Shown: piece after piece, positions 28,699 through 36,285 of the stretch
How positions within the stretch are numbered: the first letter of the stretch is position 1
How the letters are laid out: each line of letters starts with the position of its first letter
NCBI GenBank assembly: GCA_027485675.1
Contig: JAIXQP010000024.1
Coordinates: 30,404-94,403, forward strand
Source of the DNA: Terriglobales bacterium
GTDB lineage: Bacteria; Acidobacteriota; Terriglobia; Bryobacterales; Bryobacteraceae
Direction: 5' to 3'
DNA length: 64,000 nucleotides
Program-made: the position numbers and the translations under genes
Notes under the pieces: model-generated
Database searches by the model: none
Seen by the model: only the letters and a program-made list of their open reading frames with translations
Told to the model about the DNA's origin: nothing

Positions 28699-30057
28699 TT
28701 ATCCCACCATTCCCGGCGCCCGCTGATGCCAGTCCGTCACCCCTTGATACGCCTGCCCAATCCGGAACAACATCGCCTCTCCGAACGGCTTCGCCCACAG
28801 CTGCATCCCAATCGGCAACGCCGGCGGCCCCGCCGTAAACCCGCACGGCAGCACCAGCGCCGGAATCCCCGTCAAATTCGCGAGATTCATCACATCCGGC
28901 CGCGGCGCCCGCGCCACCGCCGGCGGCAGATCCGTCTCCACAATCTCCTCCTCCAGCAACGGCGCCGGATTCCCCGCCGGCAGCAGCACCGCGTCGCAAC
29001 CCGCCAACACCCGCCGCATCTCCGCCTTCATCACCGTCCGCACCCGCAGCGCATGAATGTAGTCCATCGCCGAATACAGCGAGTTCGCCTCTAATCTCTC
29101 CCGCACCAGCGGGTCCATCAACCCCGCCGACTCCCGCAGCCGCTCGGCATGCACCGACGCCGACTCCGCCCCCAGAATCACGCTCAACGCCGGCGAAGCC
29201 ATCGCCGCGTTCTCCACCTTCACCTCCACCCGCTCCGCCCCCAGCTTCTCCAACTCGCCCATCGCCGCCCGCAGCGCCCGCGCCACCTCCGGTATCAAAT
29301 GCTCGAAAAAATGGCCCTCCGCCACGCCAATCCGCAGCCCCTTTACCCCCACCCCGCTCCGCTCTTTCGCTCCGGCCATCACCGCGAACATCGCCGCCAC
29401 GTCCCCCACCGTCCGCGCCATCGGTCCCACGTGGTCCAGCGTCCAGCTCAACGCCGTCACCCCCTCCCGGCTCACCCGCCCGTAGGTCGGCTTCAACCCC
29501 ACCACCCCGCAACTCTTCGCCGGCCCCCGAATCGACTCGCCCGTATCCGTCCCCACCGTCAACGGCACCATCCGCGCCTCCAGCGCCGCCCCGGACCCGC
29601 TCGACGATCCCGATGGCGAGTGCGCCAAACTCCATGGATTCCGCGCCGGAGCCACCAACCCCCGTTGCCCGCTCCCCATTGCGAACTCGAGCAAATTCAG
29701 CTTCCCCACCAGAATCGCCCCCGCCGCGCCCAGCCGCTCCGTCACCGTCGATTCGTACTCCGGCACCCACTCCGCCGTCACCCGCGACCCGTTCGTCGTC
29801 CGGATCCCCTTCGTCGCCAGAATGTCTTTGGGCGCGTACGGAATCCCGTGCAGCGGCCCCCGGTACCGCCCCCGCCGAATCTCTTCCTCGGCCTCTCTAG
29901 CCGCCGCCAGCGCCCGCTCCCCGGTCACCGTCAAGAACGCCTGCACCTGCGGATTCAGCTTCTCAATCTGCTGGAGACAAGCCCTCACCAACTCCACCGG
30001 CGAAACCTTCCGTCGCCGCAGCAAGGGGCCCAACTCCTCCGCCGGTAACTCAATCAT
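28699..30057 (-). CDS. Amidase-signature family enzyme
   Basis: 452 residues, typical length. The Ser-cisSer-Lys amidase triad is recognisable: a Lys in GIPYAPKDILATKG near residue 75, the cis-Ser in SPSGSSSGSGAAL near 155, and the nucleophile Ser in GTDTGESIRGPA near 175. No signal peptide, so it is probably cytoplasmic. The family hydrolyses amides or transfers ammonia; the substrate is unknown. It is the last gene of a leftward series (small protein, TonB receptor, DUF1624 acyltransferase, amidase) with a 9-nt gap before it. The small first protein may be an amidase helper. Confidence 0.93.
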   Translation of the reverse strand: MIELPAEELGPLLRRRKVSPVELVRACLQQIEKLNPQVQAFLTVTGERALAAAREAEEEIRRGRYRGPLHGIPYAPKDILATKGIRTTNGSRVTAEWVPEYESTVTERLGAAGAILVGKLNLLEFAMGSGQRGLVAPARNPWSLAHSPSGSSSGSGAALEARMVPLTVGTDTGESIRGPAKSCGVVGLKPTYGRVSREGVTALSWTLDHVGPMARTVGDVAAMFAVMAGAKERSGVGVKGLRIGVAEGHFFEHLIPEVARALRAAMGELEKLGAERVEVKVENAAMASPALSVILGAESASVHAERLRESAGLMDPLVRERLEANSLYSAMDYIHALRVRTVMKAEMRRVLAGCDAVLLPAGNPAPLLEEEIVETDLPPAVARAPRPDVMNLANLTGIPALVLPCGFTAGPPALPIGMQLWAKPFGEAMLFRIGQAYQGVTDWHQRAPGMVG

Positions 30058-30066
30058 CCAGCCATC

Positions 30067-31146
30067 TTACAAGTACGGTAACCGCCGCGGTTCGTACCAC
30101 CGGCACAACGGATACAGCGCCACCGTCGCTAGTAACCCCAACGGCGCCGTCGCCCACACCGGAAAACTCACCGCCTCCGGAATCCCCCCAAACCGCCCCG
30201 CCAAATCGATCGGCCACCCCATCGCCACCGCCACCCCCAACGCCGCCGCATGCAGCAGCACCAAATGCCCGATGTAGAAGAACATCGCCGTCCGCCCCAA
30301 CTGCTCCAGTTGTGTCTGCCGCCAACCCCGGCCCAGCGCCAGAAACAACAGCGCCGGCCCCATCGTCATCAGCACAAACTGTAGCGACATCGGGTACTTC
30401 GTCACGTTGAACACGGAAGCGAACGTCCCGTCCCACGGATGCGGATCTCCATAAACCCCAGTCAACCGCAGCGCGAAAAACACCCCCACCGCCGCCCATC
30501 CCAGCCGCCCCACCCACACGCTCCGCTCCCGGAACAACGGCGCCAGCGCATACCCGCAAAACGCCAATCCCACCACCGGCACAATCGGATACGTCGTCCG
30601 CAACTCGAACCCGCCCCCCAGCGCCAGCACGTTCTTTTCATGCAGCAGCGACCACACCCAGTGCGCCGCCGTCCCCGGCGCAAAGTGCAACCCGTCAAAC
30701 AGATTGTGCCCCGCCACCAGCGCCAACCCCATCGCCCCCACCACCCGCGGCGAAAACCGCCGCACCAACCCCAGCCCGATCATCGCGCACCCCAACGCCC
30801 CAATCACCTGGAAGAAATACCGGTGCCAGAGCGGATTGAACGTCCACGCCCAGTTCATCACCGTCATCTCCAGCGCCAGCAGCACCAGCCCCCGCTTCAC
30901 CAGCTTCCCGCTCGCCGCCCCGCTGATCGCCGCGCTCATCCCCATCAGCAACGTAAACGTCGGCGCGCAAAAATGCGACAGAATCCGCCAGAAGTACACG
31001 AGTCCCGGCGTCACCGCCAGGTTCATCGGGTCCGTCACCAACCCGCGGCCCGGACCCGCCTGATACTCCTGCGTGTGGTCGATCACCATGATCACCATCA
31101 CCAACCCACGCAGGAGATCAACGGCGGTTTCCCGCTGCCGGCCCAC
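30067..31146 (-). CDS. DUF1624 / heparan-alpha-glucosaminide acetyltransferase-like membrane protein
   Basis: 359 residues from a GTG that overlaps the TonB stop codon by 1 nt (TAGTG). About ten hydrophobic helices are visible. The N terminus VDLLRGLVMVIMVIDHTQEY contains the catalytic-type His/Asp pair of the HGSNAT/DUF1624 fold, and the conserved Asp/Gly segment GNLFDGLHF-like (here AGHNLFDGLHF) follows. Such proteins transfer an acyl group across the membrane to amino sugars or sterols. The specific substrate is unknown. Coupling to the siderophore-type receptor suggests the modified compound may be linked to what that receptor imports, which is only an inference. Confidence 0.88.
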   Translation of the reverse strand: MGRQRETAVDLLRGLVMVIMVIDHTQEYQAGPGRGLVTDPMNLAVTPGLVYFWRILSHFCAPTFTLLMGMSAAISGAASGKLVKRGLVLLALEMTVMNWAWTFNPLWHRYFFQVIGALGCAMIGLGLVRRFSPRVVGAMGLALVAGHNLFDGLHFAPGTAAHWVWSLLHEKNVLALGGGFELRTTYPIVPVVGLAFCGYALAPLFRERSVWVGRLGWAAVGVFFALRLTGVYGDPHPWDGTFASVFNVTKYPMSLQFVLMTMGPALLFLALGRGWRQTQLEQLGRTAMFFYIGHLVLLHAAALGVAVAMGWPIDLAGRFGGIPEAVSFPVWATAPLGLLATVALYPLCRWYEPRRLPYL

Positions 31147-33488
31147 TATTTCGTCCGCCCCGTCCGGAAGTGCAGCGCCACCGTCGCCGTCCGCGGAGCC
31201 CCGGGGATATTCCCCGCCCGCGCCGCAAACAGGCTCGCCGTCGCATACAGCCGGTCAAAGGCGTTATCCAACTGCATCCGCAACTCCAGCCGCTTGCCGA
31301 TCTTCTGAAACACTCCGATATCCAGAATCGCGTACCGGTCCGCCGCAAACCCGGCGTACGGCTCAAACCGCCGTCCCCGGAACTCGCTGCCGATGTGGAT
31401 CCCCGTCCCCGTCCGCGCCACGTCGTAGCGTACAAACACCCCGCCCGAATGCCGCGCCGCGTTCGGCAGCGCCCGGCCCACCGCCGATGGCGTAAACCGG
31501 TCCGCCAGAATCTCGGAGTCAAGAAACGCGTAGTTCAGCACGACGCTCAAGTTACTCGTCACCCGCCCCGTCACGTCAAACTCCACACCCTGGTTCCGCA
31601 CCTTCCCAATCGGAAACACCGCCGCGAAGTTATCCCCGTTCGGTCCAAACAACGGGTCCAACCGCAGCACATTGTCTTTCTGAATCCGGAACCACGTCGC
31701 GTTCAGCAGCACCCGCCCCCCACTGAACACATTCTTGATCCCCGCTTCCACCTGCCGCCCCGTCTCCGGGTCGTGCGGTCCGTTTGCCAGCGGCGTCTGC
31801 GCCAGCGAAGGCGCCCGGTTGAACGAGTTCGAGAAACTCGCAAACGCCGAGAGCGAATTCAGAATCCGGTACACCGCCGCCGCCCGCCCCGTCAGCGCCG
31901 TCACCTCGCTCCGCAGCGGCAGCGCCCCCGCCCGCCCGTCATCCGTCACCCGCTCCACCCGGGCCCCCAGCAGGATCTGCAGCCGCTGCGTCACCTCCCA
32001 TTGGTCCTGCCCGAAAAATCCCGCCCGGTTTGCCACCACCGACTGGTTCGTATAGGCCCCCGCCGCAATCGGCGGAAACACGCTCCGGCCATACACCGGC
32101 GTCAACAGGTCGATCCCCACCACCGGCCCGCCCCGCTCGGCCTCCCGCGCCGTGCCGTACCGTCCCACCCAGTCCTGCCGCACGAACTCGCCGCCCCACG
32201 TCAGGTTATGCCGCCCCGCCCGGTTATAGAAGTTCGCCGTCAATCCCAAATCCTGGTTGCCCCGGAACTGGTCCCGGTACTCCCGCCGCATCGTCCGCCC
32301 GTCGGCGTTGATGCCCCGCGGCTCGTGGTACCGCTCCGGCCGGTCGTAGTTCAAAAACCGGAAGCTCACATCGGTCCGAAACGTCGACGTAAACGCGTGG
32401 TCCAACCGCGTCTGAAACACCCGTGCCTGCAACTCGCTCCGGTCCGTCGCCTCGGAAGCGGTCCACTCCCGCGCCGCCAGCCACGTGCCAGCCGCATTCA
32501 CCGGAATGCCCCGCAACCGGTGCGCCAGCATGTTCTGGTCAATGTACTCATACTCAAAGCCCACCGACGTCGCCTCCCCCGCCCGCCACGATAAGCCCCC
32601 CGCCAAGTGCACGTTCTCGCTCCCGGAGTTATACCGGAAAATCCGCCGGTCCTCCCCGTAAGCCGCCGCCCGGTAAAACAGATTCTTCGCCCGGCCCAGC
32701 GGACCCGTCACCTCCCCGTGCCCGCCCCGCTGCGCAAACGAGCCCGTCCGAAAACTCACCTCGCCCGCCGGCGTCTGTCGCGGCTTTCGCGTCACGAAGT
32801 TCACCACCCCGCCCGGCTCGCCCCCGCCAAACAAAACCCCCGCCGGCCCCTTCAAGACCTCGACAAACTCCACGTTCGTCAGCCGCCCCTGGCTCGTCGA
32901 AAACCCCGCGTCGTTGATGTCATTGTCCAAGCTGCCGTAGGGATTCCCCCGGACCCCGTTGAATAACACCTCCCGCTGCGTAAAACCACGCAGGGTCATT
33001 GCGGAGTATGGCGAATCTGTCACCCCGCTAATGTTCCGGTACAGATCCTTCACGTCTTGAATGTTCCGGTCTTCAAGCAGCGCCTTCGGAACCACCTGCA
33101 CCGCGTACGGCAGGTCAATCAGGTTCACCGGCGACTTCGTCACGCTCACCGACGCCGTCGCCAAAAAGTCCGGCGACTCCCCCCGCACTTCAATCGTCGT
33201 CTGGATCGTCTCCATCCGCACCACCAGGTCCCGGCACTCCCCCGCCGCCACGCGCAGCGGCAAAAAGCCCCGGCCGCTCGCCGTCAAAACCTGCTCCCCT
33301 GCCGTCCCGCCCTCCAGCGAAAACCGCCCGTCCGCCCCCGAAACCCCCTTAACCCCCGCCGGCTGCAACTCCACCGCAATTCCGGCCAACGGCGCCCCAG
33401 CTACGTCCTGCACTACTCCCGCGCAACGCACCTGCCCCTGCAGGCCCATCGCTGCGGCCAGCAAGACCCCAATCGTGATCATCTTCAT
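31146..33488 (-). CDS. TonB-dependent siderophore-type receptor
   Basis: 780 residues. A signal peptide (1-19) is followed by a carboxypeptidase-regulatory domain (about 22-95), then a plug with SPVNLIDLPYAVQVVPKALL and TLRGFTQREVLFNGVRG, and VEVLKGPAGVLFGGGEPGG, which is the FhuA/FpvA-type plug. The barrel ends in a ferric-siderophore-like pattern (RLELRMQLDNAFDRLYATASLFAARAGNIPGAPR). A regulatory domain fused to a siderophore-type receptor is common in acidobacteria. ATG at 33488 is used; an in-frame ATG at 33482 is equally good. It is in a leftward series with the DUF1624 and amidase genes. Confidence 0.94.
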   Translation of the reverse strand: MKMITIGVLLAAAMGLQGQVRCAGVVQDVAGAPLAGIAVELQPAGVKGVSGADGRFSLEGGTAGEQVLTASGRGFLPLRVAAGECRDLVVRMETIQTTIEVRGESPDFLATASVSVTKSPVNLIDLPYAVQVVPKALLEDRNIQDVKDLYRNISGVTDSPYSAMTLRGFTQREVLFNGVRGNPYGSLDNDINDAGFSTSQGRLTNVEFVEVLKGPAGVLFGGGEPGGVVNFVTRKPRQTPAGEVSFRTGSFAQRGGHGEVTGPLGRAKNLFYRAAAYGEDRRIFRYNSGSENVHLAGGLSWRAGEATSVGFEYEYIDQNMLAHRLRGIPVNAAGTWLAAREWTASEATDRSELQARVFQTRLDHAFTSTFRTDVSFRFLNYDRPERYHEPRGINADGRTMRREYRDQFRGNQDLGLTANFYNRAGRHNLTWGGEFVRQDWVGRYGTAREAERGGPVVGIDLLTPVYGRSVFPPIAAGAYTNQSVVANRAGFFGQDQWEVTQRLQILLGARVERVTDDGRAGALPLRSEVTALTGRAAAVYRILNSLSAFASFSNSFNRAPSLAQTPLANGPHDPETGRQVEAGIKNVFSGGRVLLNATWFRIQKDNVLRLDPLFGPNGDNFAAVFPIGKVRNQGVEFDVTGRVTSNLSVVLNYAFLDSEILADRFTPSAVGRALPNAARHSGGVFVRYDVARTGTGIHIGSEFRGRRFEPYAGFAADRYAILDIGVFQKIGKRLELRMQLDNAFDRLYATASLFAARAGNIPGAPRTATVALHFRTGRTK

Positions 33489-33539
33489 AATAGTGAGACA
33501 CGATTATCACATGATGCGAGATCTCCTGCAACTCTTTTT

Positions 33540-33779
33540 TCATCCGCCCCCCGGCTCCACGCTTTCCGCCACCCGAAACCGCCGCAACCCCTCCAACTGC
33601 GCCCGCCGCCGCTCCAAAACCGCCGTCAGCACTCCCCACCGCTCCGCCCCAATTCTCACCCCATACGCCGCCGCCACCTCCCGCCAAGGCGCCACCCCCA
33701 CGCTCTGCCCCTGCACCGCTGTCCCGCTCGCCAGCGCCAGCAAGAGCTCCCGCCGCCCCACTCGATTCGTCTCTCTCAT
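33540..33779 (-). CDS. Small protein with Tat-like signal, possible amidase helper
   Basis: 79 residues, 51 nt upstream of the TonB receptor on the same strand. The N terminus GRRELLLALASGTAVQGQ resembles a Tat signal. The rest is one helix-rich segment (LTAVLERRRAQLEGLRRFR followed by VAESVEP). The pattern of a helix ending in LxxLRxxxxxxSVEP resembles GatC/AtzG-like helper subunits of amidases, which would fit the amidase three genes downstream. Shortness, lack of a Shine-Dalgarno sequence and only a weak resemblance keep this tentative; it may also be a chance open frame. Confidence 0.5.
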   Translation of the reverse strand: MRETNRVGRRELLLALASGTAVQGQSVGVAPWREVAAAYGVRIGAERWGVLTAVLERRRAQLEGLRRFRVAESVEPGGG

Positions 33780-33857
33780 ACAGCAAGACCCTATGCGAAC
33801 CCCGGCGCCCCTGTCAATCCCCGCCCGTTCCCCAATGGCCCGCCAACTGCATCGGGG

Positions 33858-34436
33858 ATGGTCATGGCCCTACTCCGCACGCTCCTTCCCCCACCCCCTT
33901 CCCTTGGCGATGACGTGCCGGATCGTCTCGCCGCCATCAGCGCCAGCCAGTTTGAAGCGGCCTACCGCACCCATTTCCATCAAACCGTAAACTACCTCCG
34001 TGCCCGCGGCAGCAATCGCGAGTGGGCCGAAGAACTCGCGCAAGCCGCCTGGGCGCGCGGTTGGGAGTGCCGTGCCCAGCTGAAAGAGGTTGCCGCCGTC
34101 CAGGCCTGGGTCCTCTCGATTGCACGCAACCTGCGAAATCTGAACTTCCGCAACGCCCGCTCCATGGAACTGCTCACCGAAAGCTCCGCCACCATCGACC
34201 CCGATCCCCGGCCCCTGTTCCTCCAACAGATCCTCCGCCCGCTCTCCCGCGCCGACCGCGCCTTGCTGCTGGAAACCTATGTCAACGGCTGCACCAGCCG
34301 CGAACTCAGCCCCGTGCTCAGCATCTCCGCTCTCGCCGTCCGCGTCCGGGTCTCCCGCGCCAAGAGTTCGGTCCGGAAGGGACTTCGGAAAGCCGGCCTC
34401 GGCTTCCCGCCCGCGTCGGCCAACCATCCAGCCTGA
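33858..34436 (+). CDS. Sigma-70 family (ECF-like) RNA polymerase sigma factor
   Basis: 192 residues from ATG 33858; the ATG at 33864 is an alternative. Region 2 is visible as FEAAYRTHFHQTVNYLRARG and AVQAWVLSIARNLRNLN, and region 4 as LSRADRALLLETYVNGCTSREL followed by LSISALAVRVRVSRAK. The spacing between them is short, as in ECF factors. No anti-sigma gene sits next to it; the next gene (34447) is on the other strand and unrecognised. A longer in-frame stretch upstream is without Shine-Dalgarno and would run through the region before the TonB operon, so the short start is preferred. Confidence 0.88.
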   Translation: MVMALLRTLLPPPPSLGDDVPDRLAAISASQFEAAYRTHFHQTVNYLRARGSNREWAEELAQAAWARGWECRAQLKEVAAVQAWVLSIARNLRNLNFRNARSMELLTESSATIDPDPRPLFLQQILRPLSRADRALLLETYVNGCTSRELSPVLSISALAVRVRVSRAKSSVRKGLRKAGLGFPPASANHPA

Positions 34437-34446
34437 CCATATATCG

Positions 34447-34836
34447 TCAGCTGTCGAACATCCTGCCGTTCGTCCCCGGCGCCGCGATCCACCCGGCCCA
34501 ACCCAGCAGCGATCCGCAAACCGCGTACCCCTCCGCCGGCAACGCCGTCAATTCCAACAGCTCCGGATCGGCGTCTCCCGGAAATCGCGGACCCACCACC
34601 AGGGCGCACGCCGGCAACCCGCCCTGCCCTTCGAGCGACGTCACCGTGGCCGACCACACGCGGCAAGACTCCCCGTCCACCACCAGATCCATCAGCGCCT
34701 GCAGGTCCACCAGGTGCAACACCCGTTCCTGCCGGCCGAGCGGTTCGAAAGCCTCGAAAAACGGTGCCACGGTCGCGAAGCTGGCGGATGTGAGTTTCGT
34801 CCCCATGGTAGAAATCGCCTGCACGGCAAGGACCAT
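34447..34836 (-). CDS. Hypothetical protein convergent with the sigma factor
   Basis: 129 residues from the ATG at 34836, with GAGGGG about 6 nt upstream. No signal peptide or membrane helix is visible. The composition is ordinary, with sequence such as VAPFFEAFEPLGRQERVLHL and a C-terminal segment with GSLLGWAGWIAAPG. I do not recognise a family. It converges on the sigma factor gene with 10 nt between the stops. Because the sigma factor has no partner, an anti-sigma-like role can be imagined, but nothing in the sequence shows it. Confidence 0.55.
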   Translation of the reverse strand: MVLAVQAISTMGTKLTSASFATVAPFFEAFEPLGRQERVLHLVDLQALMDLVVDGESCRVWSATVTSLEGQGGLPACALVVGPRFPGDADPELLELTALPAEGYAVCGSLLGWAGWIAAPGTNGRMFDS

Positions 34837-34871
34837 GTCACCCCTCGCCAACCGGAGTTCGTCATTTTCTG

Positions 34872-34900
34872 TTGACGGACCCGTCAGAATCGGTTACATT
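34872..34900 (+). promoter_or_regulatory. Sigma-70-type promoter with palindrome over the -35 element
   Basis: TTGACG at 34872-34877 and TACATT at 34895-34900 are 17 nt apart, a good match to a sigma-70 promoter. A perfect 6-bp inverted repeat TGACGG-AC-CCGTCA (34873-34886) overlaps the -35 and could be an operator. It would serve the aminotransferase gene at 35032 after a leader of about 125 nt. Confidence 0.6.
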
Positions 34901-34912
34901 CAACCAACAGCA

Positions 34913-34945
34913 AAAGAGGAACTCCCCGAGCGTAAGTTCCCCTTT
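34913..34945 (+). promoter_or_regulatory. 5'-leader hairpin before the Tat aminotransferase gene
   Basis: Arms 34913-34923 and 34935-34945 pair over 11 positions with one mismatch, with an 11-nt loop, and are followed by a pyrimidine-rich stretch. It lies just downstream of the predicted promoter and could be an attenuator or stability element; no ligand is implied. Confidence 0.4.
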
Positions 34946-35031
34946 CTTCCCAGTTTGAGTCGCGGCTGCTTTCGGCTTTGCCTCCGTCGAGGCCGGCCCA
35001 TCGCCAACCTAGATCGATCTCAAGGGAAATT

Positions 35032-36168
35032 ATGGACCTCCACTCCTCTTCGCTCGCGGCCTTCTCCCGCCGCCGGCTGACGCAGTTCCTCGCGGGCGCC
35101 GCCGCCATGCCGTTCTATAACGAATTCGCCATGGCCCAGGAAGCCGAACGCCAAACCATGCGCGGCCGCGGCCCCATGCCCGCCGATGCCGTCCGCATCT
35201 CCAGCAACGAAAATCCCCTCGGCCCCTGTAAGGAAGGCCTCGAGGCCATGTACAAAGTCGCCCCGCTCGGCGGCCGTTACTCCCCGACCGGCGAATCCCA
35301 AGCGTTCACCAAAGTCGTCTCCGAACTCGAAGGCGTCAAGCCGGACTACATCATGCCCACGGCCGGCTCCTCCGACCCGCTCCACCGCACCACCTGCGCC
35401 TTCACCTCGCCCACCAAAAGCTGGGTCATGGCCAACCCCGGTTACGGCGGCGGCGCTCCCGCCTACATCGGCTCGAAAGTCGTCCGCGTCCCCCTGCGCG
35501 CCGACTACTCCCACGACGTCGAAGCCATGATCAAGGCCGACCCCGACGCCGGCGTCTACTACGTCTGTAACCCCAACAACCCCACCGGCACCGTCACCGC
35601 CCGCAAGGACATTGAGTACCTCCTCGCCAACAAGAAGAAGGACGCCGTCGTCGTCGTCGACGAAGCTTACATCCACTTCTCCTCGACCGCCCAGCCCTGC
35701 AACGATCTCGTCGCCGCCGACAAGGACGTCATCGTCCTCCGCACTTTCTCAAAGGCCTACGGCATGGCCGGCATCCGCGCCGGCTTCGCCCTCGGCCGCC
35801 CGGATCTCCTGGCCAAGATGCGCCCCTTCTCCACCTCCGGCTTCCTGCCCATCACCGGTGTCGCCTGCGCCACCGCCAGCATGCAGGTGAAGACCCTGGT
35901 CGCCGAACGCCGCGCCATCAATAAGCAGATCCGCGACAACACCTTCGAGTTCCTTGAAAAGAAGAAGGTCTCCTACATCCCCTCCGAAGGCAACTTCTTC
36001 CTCATGGAAGTCGGCCGTCCCGGCGGTGACGTGGCCCGCGCCATGGCCGAACACAAGGTCTACATCGGCCGCGTGTGGCCCATCTGGCCCACCAAGGTCC
36101 GCGTCTCCATCGGCACCCAGGAGGAGATGAACAAATTCGCCGCTGCCTTCTCGAAAGTCATGGCCTAA
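35032..36168 (+). CDS. Tat-type HisC-like PLP aminotransferase
   Basis: 378 residues from ATG 35032, with AAGGGAA just before it. A Tat-like signal is visible: FSRRRLTQFLAGAAAMPF at residues 10-27. The enzyme fold follows: SSNENPLGPCKEGLEAM, VMANPGYGGGAPAY, YYVCNPNNPTGTV, VVVDEAYIHF and the Schiff-base Lys241 in RTFSKAYGMAGIRAG, then the C-terminal WPTKVRVSIGT. These are histidinol-phosphate aminotransferase-like (class I/II) motifs. An exported aminotransferase is unusual and needs the pyridoxal cofactor to fold before Tat export. The transported form or substrate is unknown. Directly upstream of an Oar-like receptor gene, it may act on an imported compound. Confidence 0.92.
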   Translation: MDLHSSSLAAFSRRRLTQFLAGAAAMPFYNEFAMAQEAERQTMRGRGPMPADAVRISSNENPLGPCKEGLEAMYKVAPLGGRYSPTGESQAFTKVVSELEGVKPDYIMPTAGSSDPLHRTTCAFTSPTKSWVMANPGYGGGAPAYIGSKVVRVPLRADYSHDVEAMIKADPDAGVYYVCNPNNPTGTVTARKDIEYLLANKKKDAVVVVDEAYIHFSSTAQPCNDLVAADKDVIVLRTFSKAYGMAGIRAGFALGRPDLLAKMRPFSTSGFLPITGVACATASMQVKTLVAERRAINKQIRDNTFEFLEKKKVSYIPSEGNFFLMEVGRPGGDVARAMAEHKVYIGRVWPIWPTKVRVSIGTQEEMNKFAAAFSKVMA

Positions 36169-36185
36169 CCAACCACTAACCCGCA

Positions 36186-36214
36186 CCCGGGCGCCGCCAG
36201 TCCGAGCGCCCGGG
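36186..36214 (+). terminator. 9-bp GC-rich inverted repeat after the aminotransferase gene
   Basis: CCCGGGCGC at 36186-36194 pairs perfectly with GCGCCCGGG at 36206-36214 around an 11-nt loop. It begins 18 nt past the aminotransferase stop and precedes the receptor gene at 36286. There is no T run, so intrinsic termination is not certain. Confidence 0.5.
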
Positions 36215-36285
36215 CGCTACAACCCCCGTCGGTTCTCCCAACCCCGCCTCGTCGCCGCAAGCACGATCCTGAGGAGAACAATCAC

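Noticed and set aside
33057..33857. N-terminal extension of the sigma factor frame
   Set aside because: The in-frame stretch overlaps the TonB receptor and small-protein genes, is Arg/Pro-rich and lacks a ribosome site. Sigma region 2 begins after 33858.
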